64,000 nucleotides of DNA from Microlunatus antarcticus (GCF_014193425.1 NZ_JACHZG010000001.1:1054001-1118000); one strand, 5' to 3'. Positions 8,250 to 17,072 are shown, counted from the first letter of the stretch. A program made the numbers and translations. The notes: a model not told the origin generated them from the letters alone.

Positions 8250-8849
8250 TCAGGTGTTCTGCGCCTCCCAGGTGAGACCGAAGGTCGCGGTCCCGCCCTG
8301 GGCGGAGTCGGGGATGGTCGTGCTGACGGTGTACGTGAACTGGAAGGTCCGGGTCTCCGAGGCGCTGCCGGTGGGTGACGAGGTGCCGAGCCCGCTGCCG
8401 TAGGTCGTGGCCGAGCCCGTGAACCCGGCGAGCGTCCCGGAGTAGACCGACGACCCGGAGGAGAGCGCGGTGAAGCCCGAGCAGGTGCTGTAGGTGCCGC
8501 CCGTGCCCTGCGTGACCGTCCAGCCGAGATAGGTCGCCAGGCTCTTCGTGCCGGCGACGTCCGTCGCGTAGAGCTTGACCGAGGACGCCAGCGAGCCGGT
8601 CGAGGTGACGGCGACGCACCGCGAGCCGGACGCCCCCGGCTTCAGGCCGGTCGCGCTGAACAGGGCGGAGCCGCTGTCGTCGTCCCCGAGCACGACGGTT
8701 CCCGCGGCCAGGCTGTTGCTCGGGATGCTCGTCCTCGCGCTGAACGCGGAGTACGAGGCCTGGCCCACCACCCCGAGGGCCAGGAGCGCCGACACCGGCC
8801 AGACCAGCCAGCGGCTGCGGCGTACGGCTCGGCGCGACGGGGGCTTCAC
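8250..8849 (-). CDS. TasA/camelysin-like secreted protein with SipW-type signal
   Basis: A 199-residue paralogue of the protein at 5938-6576. An Arg-rich N-terminus (KPPSRRAVRRSR) precedes a hydrophobic helix and the SipW-type junction GQASYSAFSART. The mature domain has two Cys, SGSSVYSGTLAGF and the C-terminal GLTWEAQNT. The start is taken as GTG at 8849 because a GGAG ribosome site lies 5-6 bases upstream; the frame stays open further upstream but has no signal peptide there. It is first in the operon with the SipW-LamG gene, one base separating them, as in Bacillus tapA-sipW-tasA-type loci. Likely a secreted or surface-anchored fibre or matrix component. Confidence 0.82.
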   Translation of the reverse strand: MKPPSRRAVRRSRWLVWPVSALLALGVVGQASYSAFSARTSIPSNSLAAGTVVLGDDDSGSALFSATGLKPGASGSRCVAVTSTGSLASSVKLYATDVAGTKSLATYLGWTVTQGTGGTYSTCSGFTALSSGSSVYSGTLAGFTGSATTYGSGLGTSSPTGSASETRTFQFTYTVSTTIPDSAQGGTATFGLTWEAQNT

Positions 8850-8985
8850 GGGGGACTCCAGGACCTCTGCTGCGGACGGGAGGCCGCCCCCGCGGCCATC
8901 CCGAGGATAACCGAGCGGCCGTGGGTGGTCGGGGACCGACGGGTCGACCTGTGCGGCCGCGGCCGGGCCGCGGCACACTCGGGTG

Positions 8986-10185
8986 ATGTCCCGTCCCGCC
9001 GACCTCGACCGTCGACACCTCCTGCTCGGGGTGGCCGGGCTCGCCGTCGGCGGCCTCGCCGGGTGCGGCAGCGGGTCGCCGGCCCCGGCCGTGCCGCCGG
9101 CCCCCGGCAGCGTCGCGCCGTCGTCCCCGAGCGTGACGCCGACGGCCTCCGCGAGCCCCAGCCCGAGCGCGACCCCCAGCCCGACGCCCACGGCGAAGGC
9201 CACGCCGACCGGACCGCCCGACCCCGACGTCGCGGGGACGGTGGCCGAGGACCTGGACGTGCCGTGGGGGATGGCGTTCTTCGCCAACGGCGACGCGCTC
9301 GTCTCCGAGCGCGACCGCGCCCGGTTGCTCCGCATCACGCCGAAGGGAAAGGTGACGCGGCTCGGCGAGGTCGCGGGCGTGGCGCCGGCCACCGGGATCG
9401 GCGAGGGCGGGCTGCTCGGGATCGCCCTCGCGCCCGGCGACGAGGACACCGTCTTCGCCTACCTCACGTCGGCCTCGGACAACCGGCTGGTCCGGCTGAG
9501 CATCCGGGGCGGGAGGGTGGGCCGGCCCAAGGCCCTCCTCACCGGCATCCCGACGAGCGTCCACCACCACGGCGGCCGGCTGCTCTTCGCCCCGGACGGC
9601 ACCCTCTTCGTCAGCGTGGGCGACGCCGAGGACTCCGCGCTGGCCCAGCAGAAGGGGTCGCTCGCCGGCAAGATCCTGCGGCTGCGGCCCGACGGGCGGG
9701 CCGCGTCGGGCAACCCGTACGGCAACCGGACGTGGAGCTACGGCCATCGCAACGTCGAGGGCCTGGCCTTCGACGCGTCGGGGCGGCTGTGGGCGACCGA
9801 GTTCGGCGACAAGCGCGCGGACGAGCTCAACCGGATCGTCAAGGGCCGCAACTACGGCTGGCCGCGCGTCGAGGGCCGGAGCTCGAACGACGCGTACGCG
9901 AGCCCGGCCGCCACCTGGTCGCCCACCAGCAGCTGCTCACCCGCCGGGCTCGCCATCACGCGCTCGACCGCGTTCGTCGGCGCGCTGCAGGGTCAGTGCC
10001 TGTTCTCGGTGGCGCTGGACGGCACGGACGCGGCGAAGCCGAAGGCGCACTTCGCCCGCGACCACGGCCGCATCCGGAACGTCGCCGTCGCGCGGGACGG
10101 GTCGCTCTGGATGACCACGAGCAACACCGACGGACGGCGTACGCCCGGTCGGGACGACGACAAGATCCTGCGGGTGAAGTTGTAG
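8986..10185 (+). CDS. PQQ-type glucose/sorbosone dehydrogenase lipoprotein
   Basis: A 399-residue lipoprotein. An N-terminal RRHLLLGVAGLAVGGLAGC signal ends in an LAGC lipobox, followed by a long Pro/Ser/Thr/Ala linker (to about residue 75). The beta-propeller glucose/sorbosone dehydrogenase domain then follows: DVPWGMAF at its start, the conserved GEGGLLGIAL loop, SVHHHGGRLLFAPDGTLFVS, SYGHRNVEGLAF and ELNRIVKGRNYGWP. Related enzymes oxidise aldoses with PQQ at the outer face of the membrane; whether this one binds PQQ is not shown. Either GTG 8983 or ATG 8986 could be the start. It converges tail to tail with the JmjC gene. Confidence 0.9.
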   Translation: MSRPADLDRRHLLLGVAGLAVGGLAGCGSGSPAPAVPPAPGSVAPSSPSVTPTASASPSPSATPSPTPTAKATPTGPPDPDVAGTVAEDLDVPWGMAFFANGDALVSERDRARLLRITPKGKVTRLGEVAGVAPATGIGEGGLLGIALAPGDEDTVFAYLTSASDNRLVRLSIRGGRVGRPKALLTGIPTSVHHHGGRLLFAPDGTLFVSVGDAEDSALAQQKGSLAGKILRLRPDGRAASGNPYGNRTWSYGHRNVEGLAFDASGRLWATEFGDKRADELNRIVKGRNYGWPRVEGRSSNDAYASPAATWSPTSSCSPAGLAITRSTAFVGALQGQCLFSVALDGTDAAKPKAHFARDHGRIRNVAVARDGSLWMTTSNTDGRRTPGRDDDKILRVKL

Positions 10186-10186
10186 G

Positions 10187-11401
10187 TCAGCCCGCGACGA
10201 CGACCGCGCCGAGGAGGAGGCGTCGGGCCAGGTCCTCGCCGAGGTCGGACACCCGCGTACGGCCCTCGTCGAGCAGGGTCTTGACCGGCGCCACGTCGGA
10301 CTCCTCGAGCGCCAGCTCGCCCGCCCGGCTGCGCAGCACGCTGCGTCCACCCGTCTGGTCGAGCGACGCGGCGAGGTGCTCGCGCAGGCGGAGGCTCGTC
10401 GACGGCTCGAGCGCGGCCGCGGTGTCGAGCTGGCGCAGCGGGCCCACCGGGGCCGGGCGGCGGGAGTCGCGCTCGGACCGGGCCAGGGCCGCCACCACCG
10501 TGTCGAGGTCAGCGGTCCGCACGGCCTCGAGCAGGGCGGCCCGGACGCGTTCGACGTCGGGGGCGAGCGTGTCCGGCCGGGTGGGGTCGGTGCCGAGGGC
10601 GAGCGACGCGCGCAGGTCGGCGTCGCCGGCCAGCGAGCGGAGGGCCTGGGCCGTGAGCTGCTCGGCGAGGCTCAGCCGGGTCCAGGTGTGGACGCCGAGG
10701 GTGAGGTGCGTGCTGACGCCCCCGAGCGCGGTGGCCGCGTGGAGGAAGCCGCGCGGCAGGTAGAGGCAGTCGCCGGGCTCGAGGACGGCCTCGATGAGCG
10801 GCGGTTCGGCGGCGGCGCGCTGCACGGCGGCGCGGCGGTCGGTCCACGGCTGGTCGCGCAGCGGCGACTCCCAGACCGGGGCGTGGATGCGCCAGCGCTT
10901 GGCGCCGGAGACCTGGAGCACGAAGACGTCGTGCACGTCGTAGTGGTCGTCGAAGCCCTGGTTCTGCGGCGGGGTGACGTACGCGTTGGCCTGGACCGGG
11001 TGCCCCAGCTCCTCGGCCAGCGCCCCGACGAAGTCGATGATCGGCGGCCAGACGCGGTGCAGGCCCTGGAGGACGAGGGTCGCGCCGCCGCCGAACAGGG
11101 CGACGAGCTTGCTGTCACTCACCTGGTCGGCGATGCCGGCCCCGACGCCGCCGGGGGCGGTGAAGGCGCGGTCGCCGAGGGTCTGGCCGCTCTTGGCCAC
11201 CCGGAGGAACGGTGCGCGCAGCCCGCGCTCGGAGACGAGCTCGTCGACGCTGCGCTCGTCCAGCAGGTCGGTGAACGGCCGCGGCAGGTCGCCCGCGCGG
11301 CTCAGCAGCGCCTGGCGGCCCCAGTGCTGCCCGGCGAACGTGGCCGGGTCGGTCGCGACCAGCCGGTCGAGGGCCGGGGTGGCGTCGTCGGGCAGGGGCA
11401 C
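10187..11401 (-). CDS. JmjC/cupin-8 domain oxygenase (ribosomal oxygenase-like)
   Basis: A 404-residue soluble protein. The N-terminal 110 residues include PATFAGQHWGRQALL, characteristic of RoxA/NO66-type cupin-4 proteins. The JmjC core follows, with iron ligands HYD in FDDHYDVHDVF and the distal His in LPRGFLHAATA, plus KRWRIHAPVW. The C-terminal third is a helical winged-helix-like region. Family members are Fe(II)/2-oxoglutarate hydroxylases, several acting on ribosomal proteins; the substrate here is inferred only by family. ATG at 11401 lies about 60 bases beyond a strong hairpin, so it probably has its own promoter. Confidence 0.87.
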   Translation of the reverse strand: MPLPDDATPALDRLVATDPATFAGQHWGRQALLSRAGDLPRPFTDLLDERSVDELVSERGLRAPFLRVAKSGQTLGDRAFTAPGGVGAGIADQVSDSKLVALFGGGATLVLQGLHRVWPPIIDFVGALAEELGHPVQANAYVTPPQNQGFDDHYDVHDVFVLQVSGAKRWRIHAPVWESPLRDQPWTDRRAAVQRAAAEPPLIEAVLEPGDCLYLPRGFLHAATALGGVSTHLTLGVHTWTRLSLAEQLTAQALRSLAGDADLRASLALGTDPTRPDTLAPDVERVRAALLEAVRTADLDTVVAALARSERDSRRPAPVGPLRQLDTAAALEPSTSLRLREHLAASLDQTGGRSVLRSRAGELALEESDVAPVKTLLDEGRTRVSDLGEDLARRLLLGAVVVAG

Positions 11402-11461
11402 GGGGTCCTCACGTGGGGTGCGGTGGTGCTGAGGGGCTGGGTGGATCGGGGGTGAACGACA

Positions 11462-11493
11462 GACGGTGCCCGGCCAGGAGGCCGGGCACCGTC
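11462..11493. terminator. Hairpin terminator after the acidic repeat gene
   Basis: A perfect 14-bp stem (11462-11475 with 11480-11493) with an AGGA loop lies 13 bases beyond the stop of the minus-strand repeat protein and upstream of the JmjC gene start. Confidence 0.7.
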
Positions 11494-11506
11494 CGCACAG
11501 ATGTGG

Positions 11507-11734
11507 CTAGGCGCTGCCGTCGGCTCCGCCGTCGCTCACGCCCGGGGTGCCGTCGGCGCCACCGTCGGCGGGACCCTCGGCCCCGCCGTCGGCTCCACCG
11601 TCCTGGACGCCCGGGGTGCCCTCGGCGCCACCGTCAGCGGGACCCTCGGCCCCGCCGTCAGCTCCGCCGTCCTGGTGGCCCGGGATGCCCTCGGCTCCGC
11701 CGTCGGCCGGTCCTTCGAGGCTGCTGTCGCTCAT
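11507..11734 (-). CDS. Small acidic Gly/Ala/Asp repeat protein
   Basis: A 75-residue protein made almost only of Gly, Ala, Asp, Glu and Pro. It starts MSDSSLEGPADGG and then repeats a unit of about 24 residues built of EGPADGGAEG, (I/T)PG(H/V)QDGG and ADGGA, about two and a half times, ending GGADGSA. It has no Lys or Arg and no Cys, so it is strongly acidic and probably unfolded. The ATG is preceded by GGAGGG three to four bases upstream and the gene is closed by a strong hairpin, which supports real expression. The opposite strand is also open, but that frame lacks these signals. I do not recognise a function; similar low-complexity acidic peptides are known in Actinobacteria. Confidence 0.6.
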   Translation of the reverse strand: MSDSSLEGPADGGAEGIPGHQDGGADGGAEGPADGGAEGTPGVQDGGADGGAEGPADGGADGTPGVSDGGADGSA

Positions 11735-11909
11735 AAGCCCTCCGTCTGCTCGTGTGCGGTCCCGTCAGAGCTGACGGACCGCGGTGACGCGCCTGATCGG
11801 CGCCCTGGGCACATGCAACCACCCCGGTCCACGCGGTGGTGGGGAGGGGTGGTTTCCCACCCGCTCGCGCCACCCGGTTCTGTCGGAGGCCCCGGTTAGC
11901 ATCGCGAGC

Positions 11910-14900
11910 ATGCGGGGCGACGAGGTGTTCGAGGAGGCGGAGGCGGCGCTCTCCGGGCTCCTCGCGGCCCCCGAGGCGCCCTCCGCGGTGACCTCCGGCG
12001 CGGCCGGCGGGGGCGTGGCCGCCGCGCTCGGCGACGCCGCGATCAACGCCCTGGTCGGACCGGAGGCGTTCGCCCGGGCGATGGTCGCCGTCCGGTCCGG
12101 GCACGTGAGCCACGTGGAGGTCGACGACGCGGCCCGTACGGTGTCGGGCCGGGTCCGAGGCCACCACCGCGACGACTACGAGGTCACCGTGTTCCTGGCG
12201 TCGTCCCCGTCCGGGTCCACCACCGTCCACCGCAGCCGGTGCAGCTGCCCGGTCGCCATGGACTGCAAGCACGCGGCCGCCGTCCTGGTCGTCGCCCGCC
12301 ACCAGCAGGGTCCCGGCCCGCGGGTCGAGCGGGCCGAGTGGGAGCGGGTGCTCGGGCCGCTGGTGGCCGCAGCTCCGCCCGTCGCGTCGGTGGAGGTGGC
12401 ACCCCTCGGGCTCGAGCTCGGCGTCGAGCGCATCCCGGCCCACCGCGGCTACGCGGGCCGGCTCGACCTGCGCGCACGTCCGGTGCGGCGTGGCCGGGGC
12501 GGAGGGTGGGTCCGCTCGGGCATCTCCTGGGAGGACCTCGACTTCGTCGCCCGCTCGTACGTGCCCGCCCACCGTGAGCTGCTGCTCCAGTTCAGGGCCG
12601 CCGCCGGGGCCGGCGCTCGCAACGCCCTGCCGCGCAACCCGTGGCTCTCCCTGCAGACGGTCAGCAGCGCCTTCTGGTCGCTGCTCGACCAGGTCGGTGC
12701 GGCCGGGCTCGAGGTCGTGGTGGAGGACCCGCTGCGCACGCTCGAGGTGCTGGCGAGCGCCGAGGTCTCGATCGACGTCCGCCGCGTGGAGCAGGTCGGC
12801 CTGCTGGTGGGGCCGCGGGTCCGGGTGGGCGAGGACCGCGTCGAGCTGACGTCGGTCGGGGTGCTGGGCGAGCCGGCGCACGGCGTCTACACGGTGGGGG
12901 CCGACCAGCAGCTCACCGTCGCGCGCCTCGACCGCCTGCTGCCCCGCGAGCTGCGCTCGATGGTCGTCGGCGCAAGGCCGCTGCTGGTGCCCCGGACCGA
13001 CGAGGAGCGCTTCCTCGACGAGTACGTCCCCGGGCTGCGGCGCCACGCCCCGGTCGGCTCGCGCGACGGCAGCGTGGCGCTGCCGCTCGACGTCCCGCCG
13101 CGCCTCGCCCTGACCGTGACCCCGCGCGACGAGCACCGGGTCCGGCTCGACTGGTGCTTCCGCTACGTCGCCCCCGGGTCGCCCGGCCCGGGCACCAGCT
13201 ACGACCTCGACGACCCGGGGGCCGGTCGGCTGCGCGACGCCGCCGCCGAGCGGGCGCTGCTCGTCGACCTCCCGCTGCCGTACGCGACGACGCCCGTCCT
13301 GCAGGAGCCGGGCAGCTCACCCGCGACCCCGGCGGCGCACGCGCTGCTGGACGGGCTCGACGCCGCGCTCTTCGTCGAGCGCGTCCTGCCCGGCCTCGAG
13401 GCCGCGGGGGTCCTGGTGGAGCTGGTGGGGGACCTGCCGGGCTACCGCGAGTCCGTCGCCGAGCCGGCGATCGCGGTGAGCGCGACCGAGCGTGCCGACA
13501 CCGCCGACTGGTTCGACCTGCACGTCGAGGTGTCCGTCGAGGGCGAGCGGGTGCCCTTCGACCAGCTCTTCGTGGCGCTCAGCCAGGGCGAGGAGCACCT
13601 GGTGCTCGAGAGCGGGGTGTGGTTCAGCCTCCAGCGACCCGGCCTCGACCGGCTCCGCGACCTCATCGAGGAGTCCCGCTCGCTGGCCGACCGCGACTCC
13701 GGCGAGCTCACGATCAACCGCTTCCAGGTGTCGCTGTGGGAGGACCTCGTCGACCTCGGCGTCGTCGCCTCGCAGGCGGCGCGGTGGAGCCGCGCCGTCC
13801 GCGGTCTGGCGGACGGCGGGCCGACCGGAGCGCCGGAGCTGCCGCCGACGCTGCTGGCCGACCTGCGGCCGTACCAGCGCGAGGGCTACGCCTGGCTGCA
13901 CACCCTCTGGTCGAACGGGCTCGGCGGGATCCTCGCCGACGACATGGGGCTGGGCAAGACCGTCCAGACGCTCGCGCTGGTGGCCCAGGCCCGGCTCGAG
14001 CAGCCCGCGGCGCCGCCGTTCCTCGTCGTCGCGCCGACCAGCGTCGTGCCGGGCTGGGTCGGCGAGGCAGCCCGGTTCGTCCCGTCGCTGCGGGTGGTGA
14101 CCCTCGACTCGCGGGCGCGGCGCCGCGGCTCGCTGGCCGAGCTCGCCGCCGGCGCCGACGTGGTGGTGACGTCGTACGCGCTCCTGCGGCTCGACGCCGA
14201 CGAGATCGCCGCGCTGGCGTGGTCGGGGCTCGTGCTGGACGAGGCCCAGTTCGTCAAGAACCACCGGGCGAAGACGTACCAGGCGGCGCGACGGGTCGAC
14301 GCCCCGTTCGCCCTCGCCATCACCGGGACGCCGCTCGAGAACAGCCTGATGGACCTCTGGTCGCTGCTGTCGGTCACCGCGCCGGGGCTGTTCCCGTCGC
14401 CGCAACGGTTCTCGCAGTTCTACCGCCGCGCGATCGAGCGGGACCACGACACCGACAAGCTGCGGCAGCTGCAGCGTCGGGTCCGGCCGTTCCTGCTGCG
14501 GCGTACGAAGCAGGCGGTGGCCGCCGACCTGCCGCCCAAGCAGGAGCAGGTCGTCGAGGTCGAGCTCGCACCGCGGCACATGCGCGTCTACCAGACCCAC
14601 CTGCAGCGCGAGCGCCAGAAGGTGCTCGGTCTGCTGGACGACCTCGACCGCAACCGGTTCACCGTGCTGCGGTCGCTGACCCTGCTGCGCCGCCTCTGCC
14701 TGGACCCGGCGCTGGTCGACGAGGCGCACGCCGACATCCCGGCGGCCAAGGTCGAGATGCTCCTCGACGACCTGACCGAGCTGGTCGCCGAGGGCCACCG
14801 TGCGCTGGTCTTCAGCCAGTTCACGAGCTTCCTGGGCCGGATCCGGGAGCGGCTCGAGCAGGCGGGGATCGAGCACGCCTACCTCGACGGCTCGACGACC

Positions 14901-15248
14901 CACCGCGAGCAGGTCGTGGAACGGTTCCGGACCGGCGCGGCGCCGGTCTTCCTGATCAGCCTCAAGGCGGGCGGGTTCGGGCTCAACCTCACCGAGGCCG
15001 ACTACTGCTTCGTGCTCGACCCCTGGTGGAACCCGGCGACCGAGGCGCAGGCCGTCGACCGGGCGCACCGGATCGGGCAGACGCGCAAGGTGATGGTCTA
15101 CCGGATGGTGGCCAAGGACACCATCGAGGAGAAGGTGATGGCGCTCAAGGCCCGCAAGGCGGAGCTGTTCGGCTCGGTCTTCGACGCCGACGCTCTCGGC
15201 GGGGCCGAGCTGGGCGCCGACGACATCCGGGAGCTCCTCGCCGCCTGA
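11910..15248 (+). CDS. SWI2/SNF2 helicase with N-terminal SWIM zinc finger
   Basis: A 1112-residue soluble ATPase. A SWIM-type zinc site lies near residues 110-125 (CSCPVAMDCKH). A long middle region up to about 640 matches bacterial SNF2 N-terminal domains. The SNF2 motor follows: YQREGYAWL, Walker A DDMGLGKT, VVTSYALLR, DEAQ box in LVLDEAQFVKN, GTPLEN, and in the second lobe SQFTSFLGRI, FLISLKAGGFGLNLTEAD and DRAHRIGQT. Such proteins translocate on DNA and remodel protein-DNA complexes; the partner is unknown. ATG 11910 is chosen because TAGCAT lies 7 bases upstream, fitting a leaderless transcript. A hairpin follows the stop. Confidence 0.93.
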   Translation: MRGDEVFEEAEAALSGLLAAPEAPSAVTSGAAGGGVAAALGDAAINALVGPEAFARAMVAVRSGHVSHVEVDDAARTVSGRVRGHHRDDYEVTVFLASSPSGSTTVHRSRCSCPVAMDCKHAAAVLVVARHQQGPGPRVERAEWERVLGPLVAAAPPVASVEVAPLGLELGVERIPAHRGYAGRLDLRARPVRRGRGGGWVRSGISWEDLDFVARSYVPAHRELLLQFRAAAGAGARNALPRNPWLSLQTVSSAFWSLLDQVGAAGLEVVVEDPLRTLEVLASAEVSIDVRRVEQVGLLVGPRVRVGEDRVELTSVGVLGEPAHGVYTVGADQQLTVARLDRLLPRELRSMVVGARPLLVPRTDEERFLDEYVPGLRRHAPVGSRDGSVALPLDVPPRLALTVTPRDEHRVRLDWCFRYVAPGSPGPGTSYDLDDPGAGRLRDAAAERALLVDLPLPYATTPVLQEPGSSPATPAAHALLDGLDAALFVERVLPGLEAAGVLVELVGDLPGYRESVAEPAIAVSATERADTADWFDLHVEVSVEGERVPFDQLFVALSQGEEHLVLESGVWFSLQRPGLDRLRDLIEESRSLADRDSGELTINRFQVSLWEDLVDLGVVASQAARWSRAVRGLADGGPTGAPELPPTLLADLRPYQREGYAWLHTLWSNGLGGILADDMGLGKTVQTLALVAQARLEQPAAPPFLVVAPTSVVPGWVGEAARFVPSLRVVTLDSRARRRGSLAELAAGADVVVTSYALLRLDADEIAALAWSGLVLDEAQFVKNHRAKTYQAARRVDAPFALAITGTPLENSLMDLWSLLSVTAPGLFPSPQRFSQFYRRAIERDHDTDKLRQLQRRVRPFLLRRTKQAVAADLPPKQEQVVEVELAPRHMRVYQTHLQRERQKVLGLLDDLDRNRFTVLRSLTLLRRLCLDPALVDEAHADIPAAKVEMLLDDLTELVAEGHRALVFSQFTSFLGRIRERLEQAGIEHAYLDGSTTHREQVVERFRTGAAPVFLISLKAGGFGLNLTEADYCFVLDPWWNPATEAQAVDRAHRIGQTRKVMVYRMVAKDTIEEKVMALKARKAELFGSVFDADALGGAELGADDIRELLAA

Positions 15249-15283
15249 GCGGTGGCCTCCCGACCCCGTGGGGACCCCTTCCG

Positions 15284-15305
15284 CACCCGGCAATTCAGCC
15301 GGGTG
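15284..15305. terminator. Hairpin terminator after the SNF2 gene
   Basis: An 8-bp perfect stem (15284-15291 with 15298-15305) with the loop AATTCA, 36 bases after the helicase stop codon. Confidence 0.6.
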
Positions 15306-15925
15306 GGGAATGAACGCGGTTCCGCAGGTACTTGAGCAAACCCTGAGGAACCCTTAGCCGGAGCCGTTCCCAGAGCAGAGACAGCACGACGAGGATCGGT
15401 CGCATCCGGGGACGAGAGCCCCCGGAGAGGACAGCATCTCGTCGGTCGACGCGGGAGCCCGGGGCCACGGCACCGGGACGACGCAGGACCCGCGAGGGCC
15501 AGGTCGTCGCCTCGGGGGAGGGACCGACCGTGTCTGGGCCGGAGTCCCGCCGTCAGGCGGTCACCGGCTTGTGGGGGGAGCACGGCTGACGGACGAGGAG
15601 GTCCTTCAGGTCTCATCGGGGAACGACCGGCACGGGGGTGGACGGTGACGTACGACGCCGTCCGAGGGTCGGAAGTGCACACGCAGGAAGCGTCGCGGGG
15701 GGATGCGACGTGAAGGGGGATGCAGGGGCGTTCGGGGGAACGCAGGGGCCGCGGCCGACCGGATCGACGAGGGGAAGAACCGGTGGTGGCGGACGAGTGC
15801 GGTGGGGAGATGCCGGGCTCGCGTCGCAGACGTCCTGCGAACCTCCGGACGGAGCCGGTCGTGGACCGGTCTCGGAGGGTCGCCCACCGCTCGCGCCGGC
15901 TCACGCCGGCTCACCAGGAGGCCCG
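15306..15925 (+). promoter_or_regulatory. Long gene-free leader rich in G-runs and small hairpins
   Basis: No convincing gene is present for about 620 bases before the Hpt-like gene. From about 15510 to 15810 there are around eleven runs of four or more G, often followed by A. Two runs sit in hairpin loops: 15691-15696/15705-15710 with loop GGGGGGAT, and 15728-15733/15738-15743 with loop GGGG. Read on the minus strand these are C-rich loops, reminiscent of the actinobacterial 6C RNA. A 15-codon ORF (15310-15357) opens at the front but has no clear ribosome site. This is either a structured 5' leader or an antisense small RNA. Confidence 0.35.
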
Positions 15926-16246
15926 ATGGCCGAGCACGACGCCATGATGGCGCGCTTCGTCCACGACTACCTCGAGCTGCTCGACCACCGGGTCGCGTCG
16001 ATCCGGAGCCACCTCGAGCAGCGGAACTTCATGACCGCGCACGTCGCGCTGCTGAGCCTGGAGTCGACCAGCGTCATGGTCGGGGCGACCGTCCTGGCGC
16101 AGGCGGCCGGGCGGCTCCGCGAAGCCGTCGAGCAGGGCGACCGCGACACGGTGCCGTCGCTGCTCGCCGACGTCACCGTCGAGGCGGAACGGACGCGGAA
16201 CGATCTCGTCGGGGTGCCCGAGCCGGCACCCGCGTCGTCGGACTGA
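15926..16246 (+). CDS. Degenerate Hpt-like helical protein
   Basis: A 106-residue all-alpha protein resembling a histidine phosphotransfer domain: DYLELLDHRVASIRSHLEQRNF, then ALLSLESTSVMVGATVLAQAAGRLREAVEQGD and a last helix. The segment that in Hpt proteins reads A-H-T-L-K-G-S-A is LLSLESTS here, so the phosphorylatable His, the Lys and the Gly are all missing. A His lies four residues earlier (TAHVALL), out of register. ATG 15926 has a strong AGGAGG 5 bases upstream. It converges with an OmpR-type regulator and a histidine kinase next door. It may be a non-phosphorylatable adaptor binding a receiver domain; this is inference. Confidence 0.6.
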   Translation: MAEHDAMMARFVHDYLELLDHRVASIRSHLEQRNFMTAHVALLSLESTSVMVGATVLAQAAGRLREAVEQGDRDTVPSLLADVTVEAERTRNDLVGVPEPAPASSD

Positions 16247-16262
16247 GCGCGGCGGGACGGGC

Positions 16263-17072
16263 TCAGCGGCGGGAGTCGGCGAGGCGGTAGCCGACGCCGC
16301 GCACCGTCTCGATGTAGCGCGGCGAGGCGACGGGGTCGTTGAGCTTGCGCCGCAGGTTGGCCATGTGGACCTCCACCGCCCGCCGGTCGGAGTCGCTGAC
16401 GTAGCCGCTGCTGGCGTAGTCGCCCCGCAGCTCCAGAGCCAGCGTGTCCTTGGAGATGACCCGACGGTTGCCCGACATGATCGCCAGCAGCAGGTCGAAC
16501 TCGCTGCGCGTGAGCTCCAACGGAGCCCCGTCGAGGTCGACGAGCCACATGTCCGAGTTGATCCGCAGGCCGTTGTGGCTCAGCCAGCCCCCGGTCTCGT
16601 CCTCCTCGGGCTGGGGCGGCGGTGCCGCGGTCGTCGGCGCCGTGGCGGCCACCGGCGCCGGCGCGGTGCCCGAGGCGGCCGCGGCCTGCACGGGGGTCAC
16701 GTAGCGCCGGAGCATGGCCTCGATCCGGGCGCGCAGCTCCCGCGGCCGGAAGGGCTTGGTCAGGTAGTCGTCGGCCCCAGCGTCCAGGCCCATCAAGGTG
16801 TCGATCTCCTCGTCGCGGGCCGACAGCATGATGATGTACGTCGAGCTGAAGGCCCGGATCTGGCGCGCGACCTCGAAGCCGTCGATGCCGGGCAGGCTGA
16901 TGTCGAGCGTGGTGAGGATCGGGTCGTACGTCCGGACGGCCTCGATGCCCTCGGCCCCGGACTCGCACGTGTGGCAGGTGAAACCGGCCTGGTCGAGGAT
17001 GGCGGCGAGGAGGTTCCGGATGTCGGCGTCGTCCTCGATCACGACCGCGACGCGTTCCGGCTCGGCTGCCAT
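16263..17072 (-). CDS. OmpR/PhoB-type response regulator
   Basis: A 269-residue two-component regulator. The receiver domain (about 8-122) has acidic residues EDD at 13-15, phospho-acceptor Asp57 in TTLDISLPG, and Lys in DDYLTKPF. A Pro/Ala-rich linker of about 35 residues is unusually long. The C-terminal winged helix has LTRSEFDLLLAI, VISKDTLALEL, the recognition helix around RRAVEVHMANLRRKL and the wing IETVRGVGYRL. It is probably activated by the kinase encoded upstream on the same strand, 92 bases away. ATG 17072 is chosen over GTG 17081 since neither has a clear ribosome site. Confidence 0.93.
   Translation of the reverse strand: MAAEPERVAVVIEDDADIRNLLAAILDQAGFTCHTCESGAEGIEAVRTYDPILTTLDISLPGIDGFEVARQIRAFSSTYIIMLSARDEEIDTLMGLDAGADDYLTKPFRPRELRARIEAMLRRYVTPVQAAAASGTAPAPVAATAPTTAAPPPQPEEDETGGWLSHNGLRINSDMWLVDLDGAPLELTRSEFDLLLAIMSGNRRVISKDTLALELRGDYASSGYVSDSDRRAVEVHMANLRRKLNDPVASPRYIETVRGVGYRLADSRR

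Noticed and set aside
11413-11899. Plus-strand Pro/Ser/Ala-rich frames opposite the acidic repeat gene
   Set aside because: No ribosome site, and they end arbitrarily; the minus-strand ORF has ribosome site and terminator.
15310-15357. 15-codon ORF after the SNF2 terminator
   Set aside because: No convincing ribosome site or leaderless promoter; too short to support as a gene.
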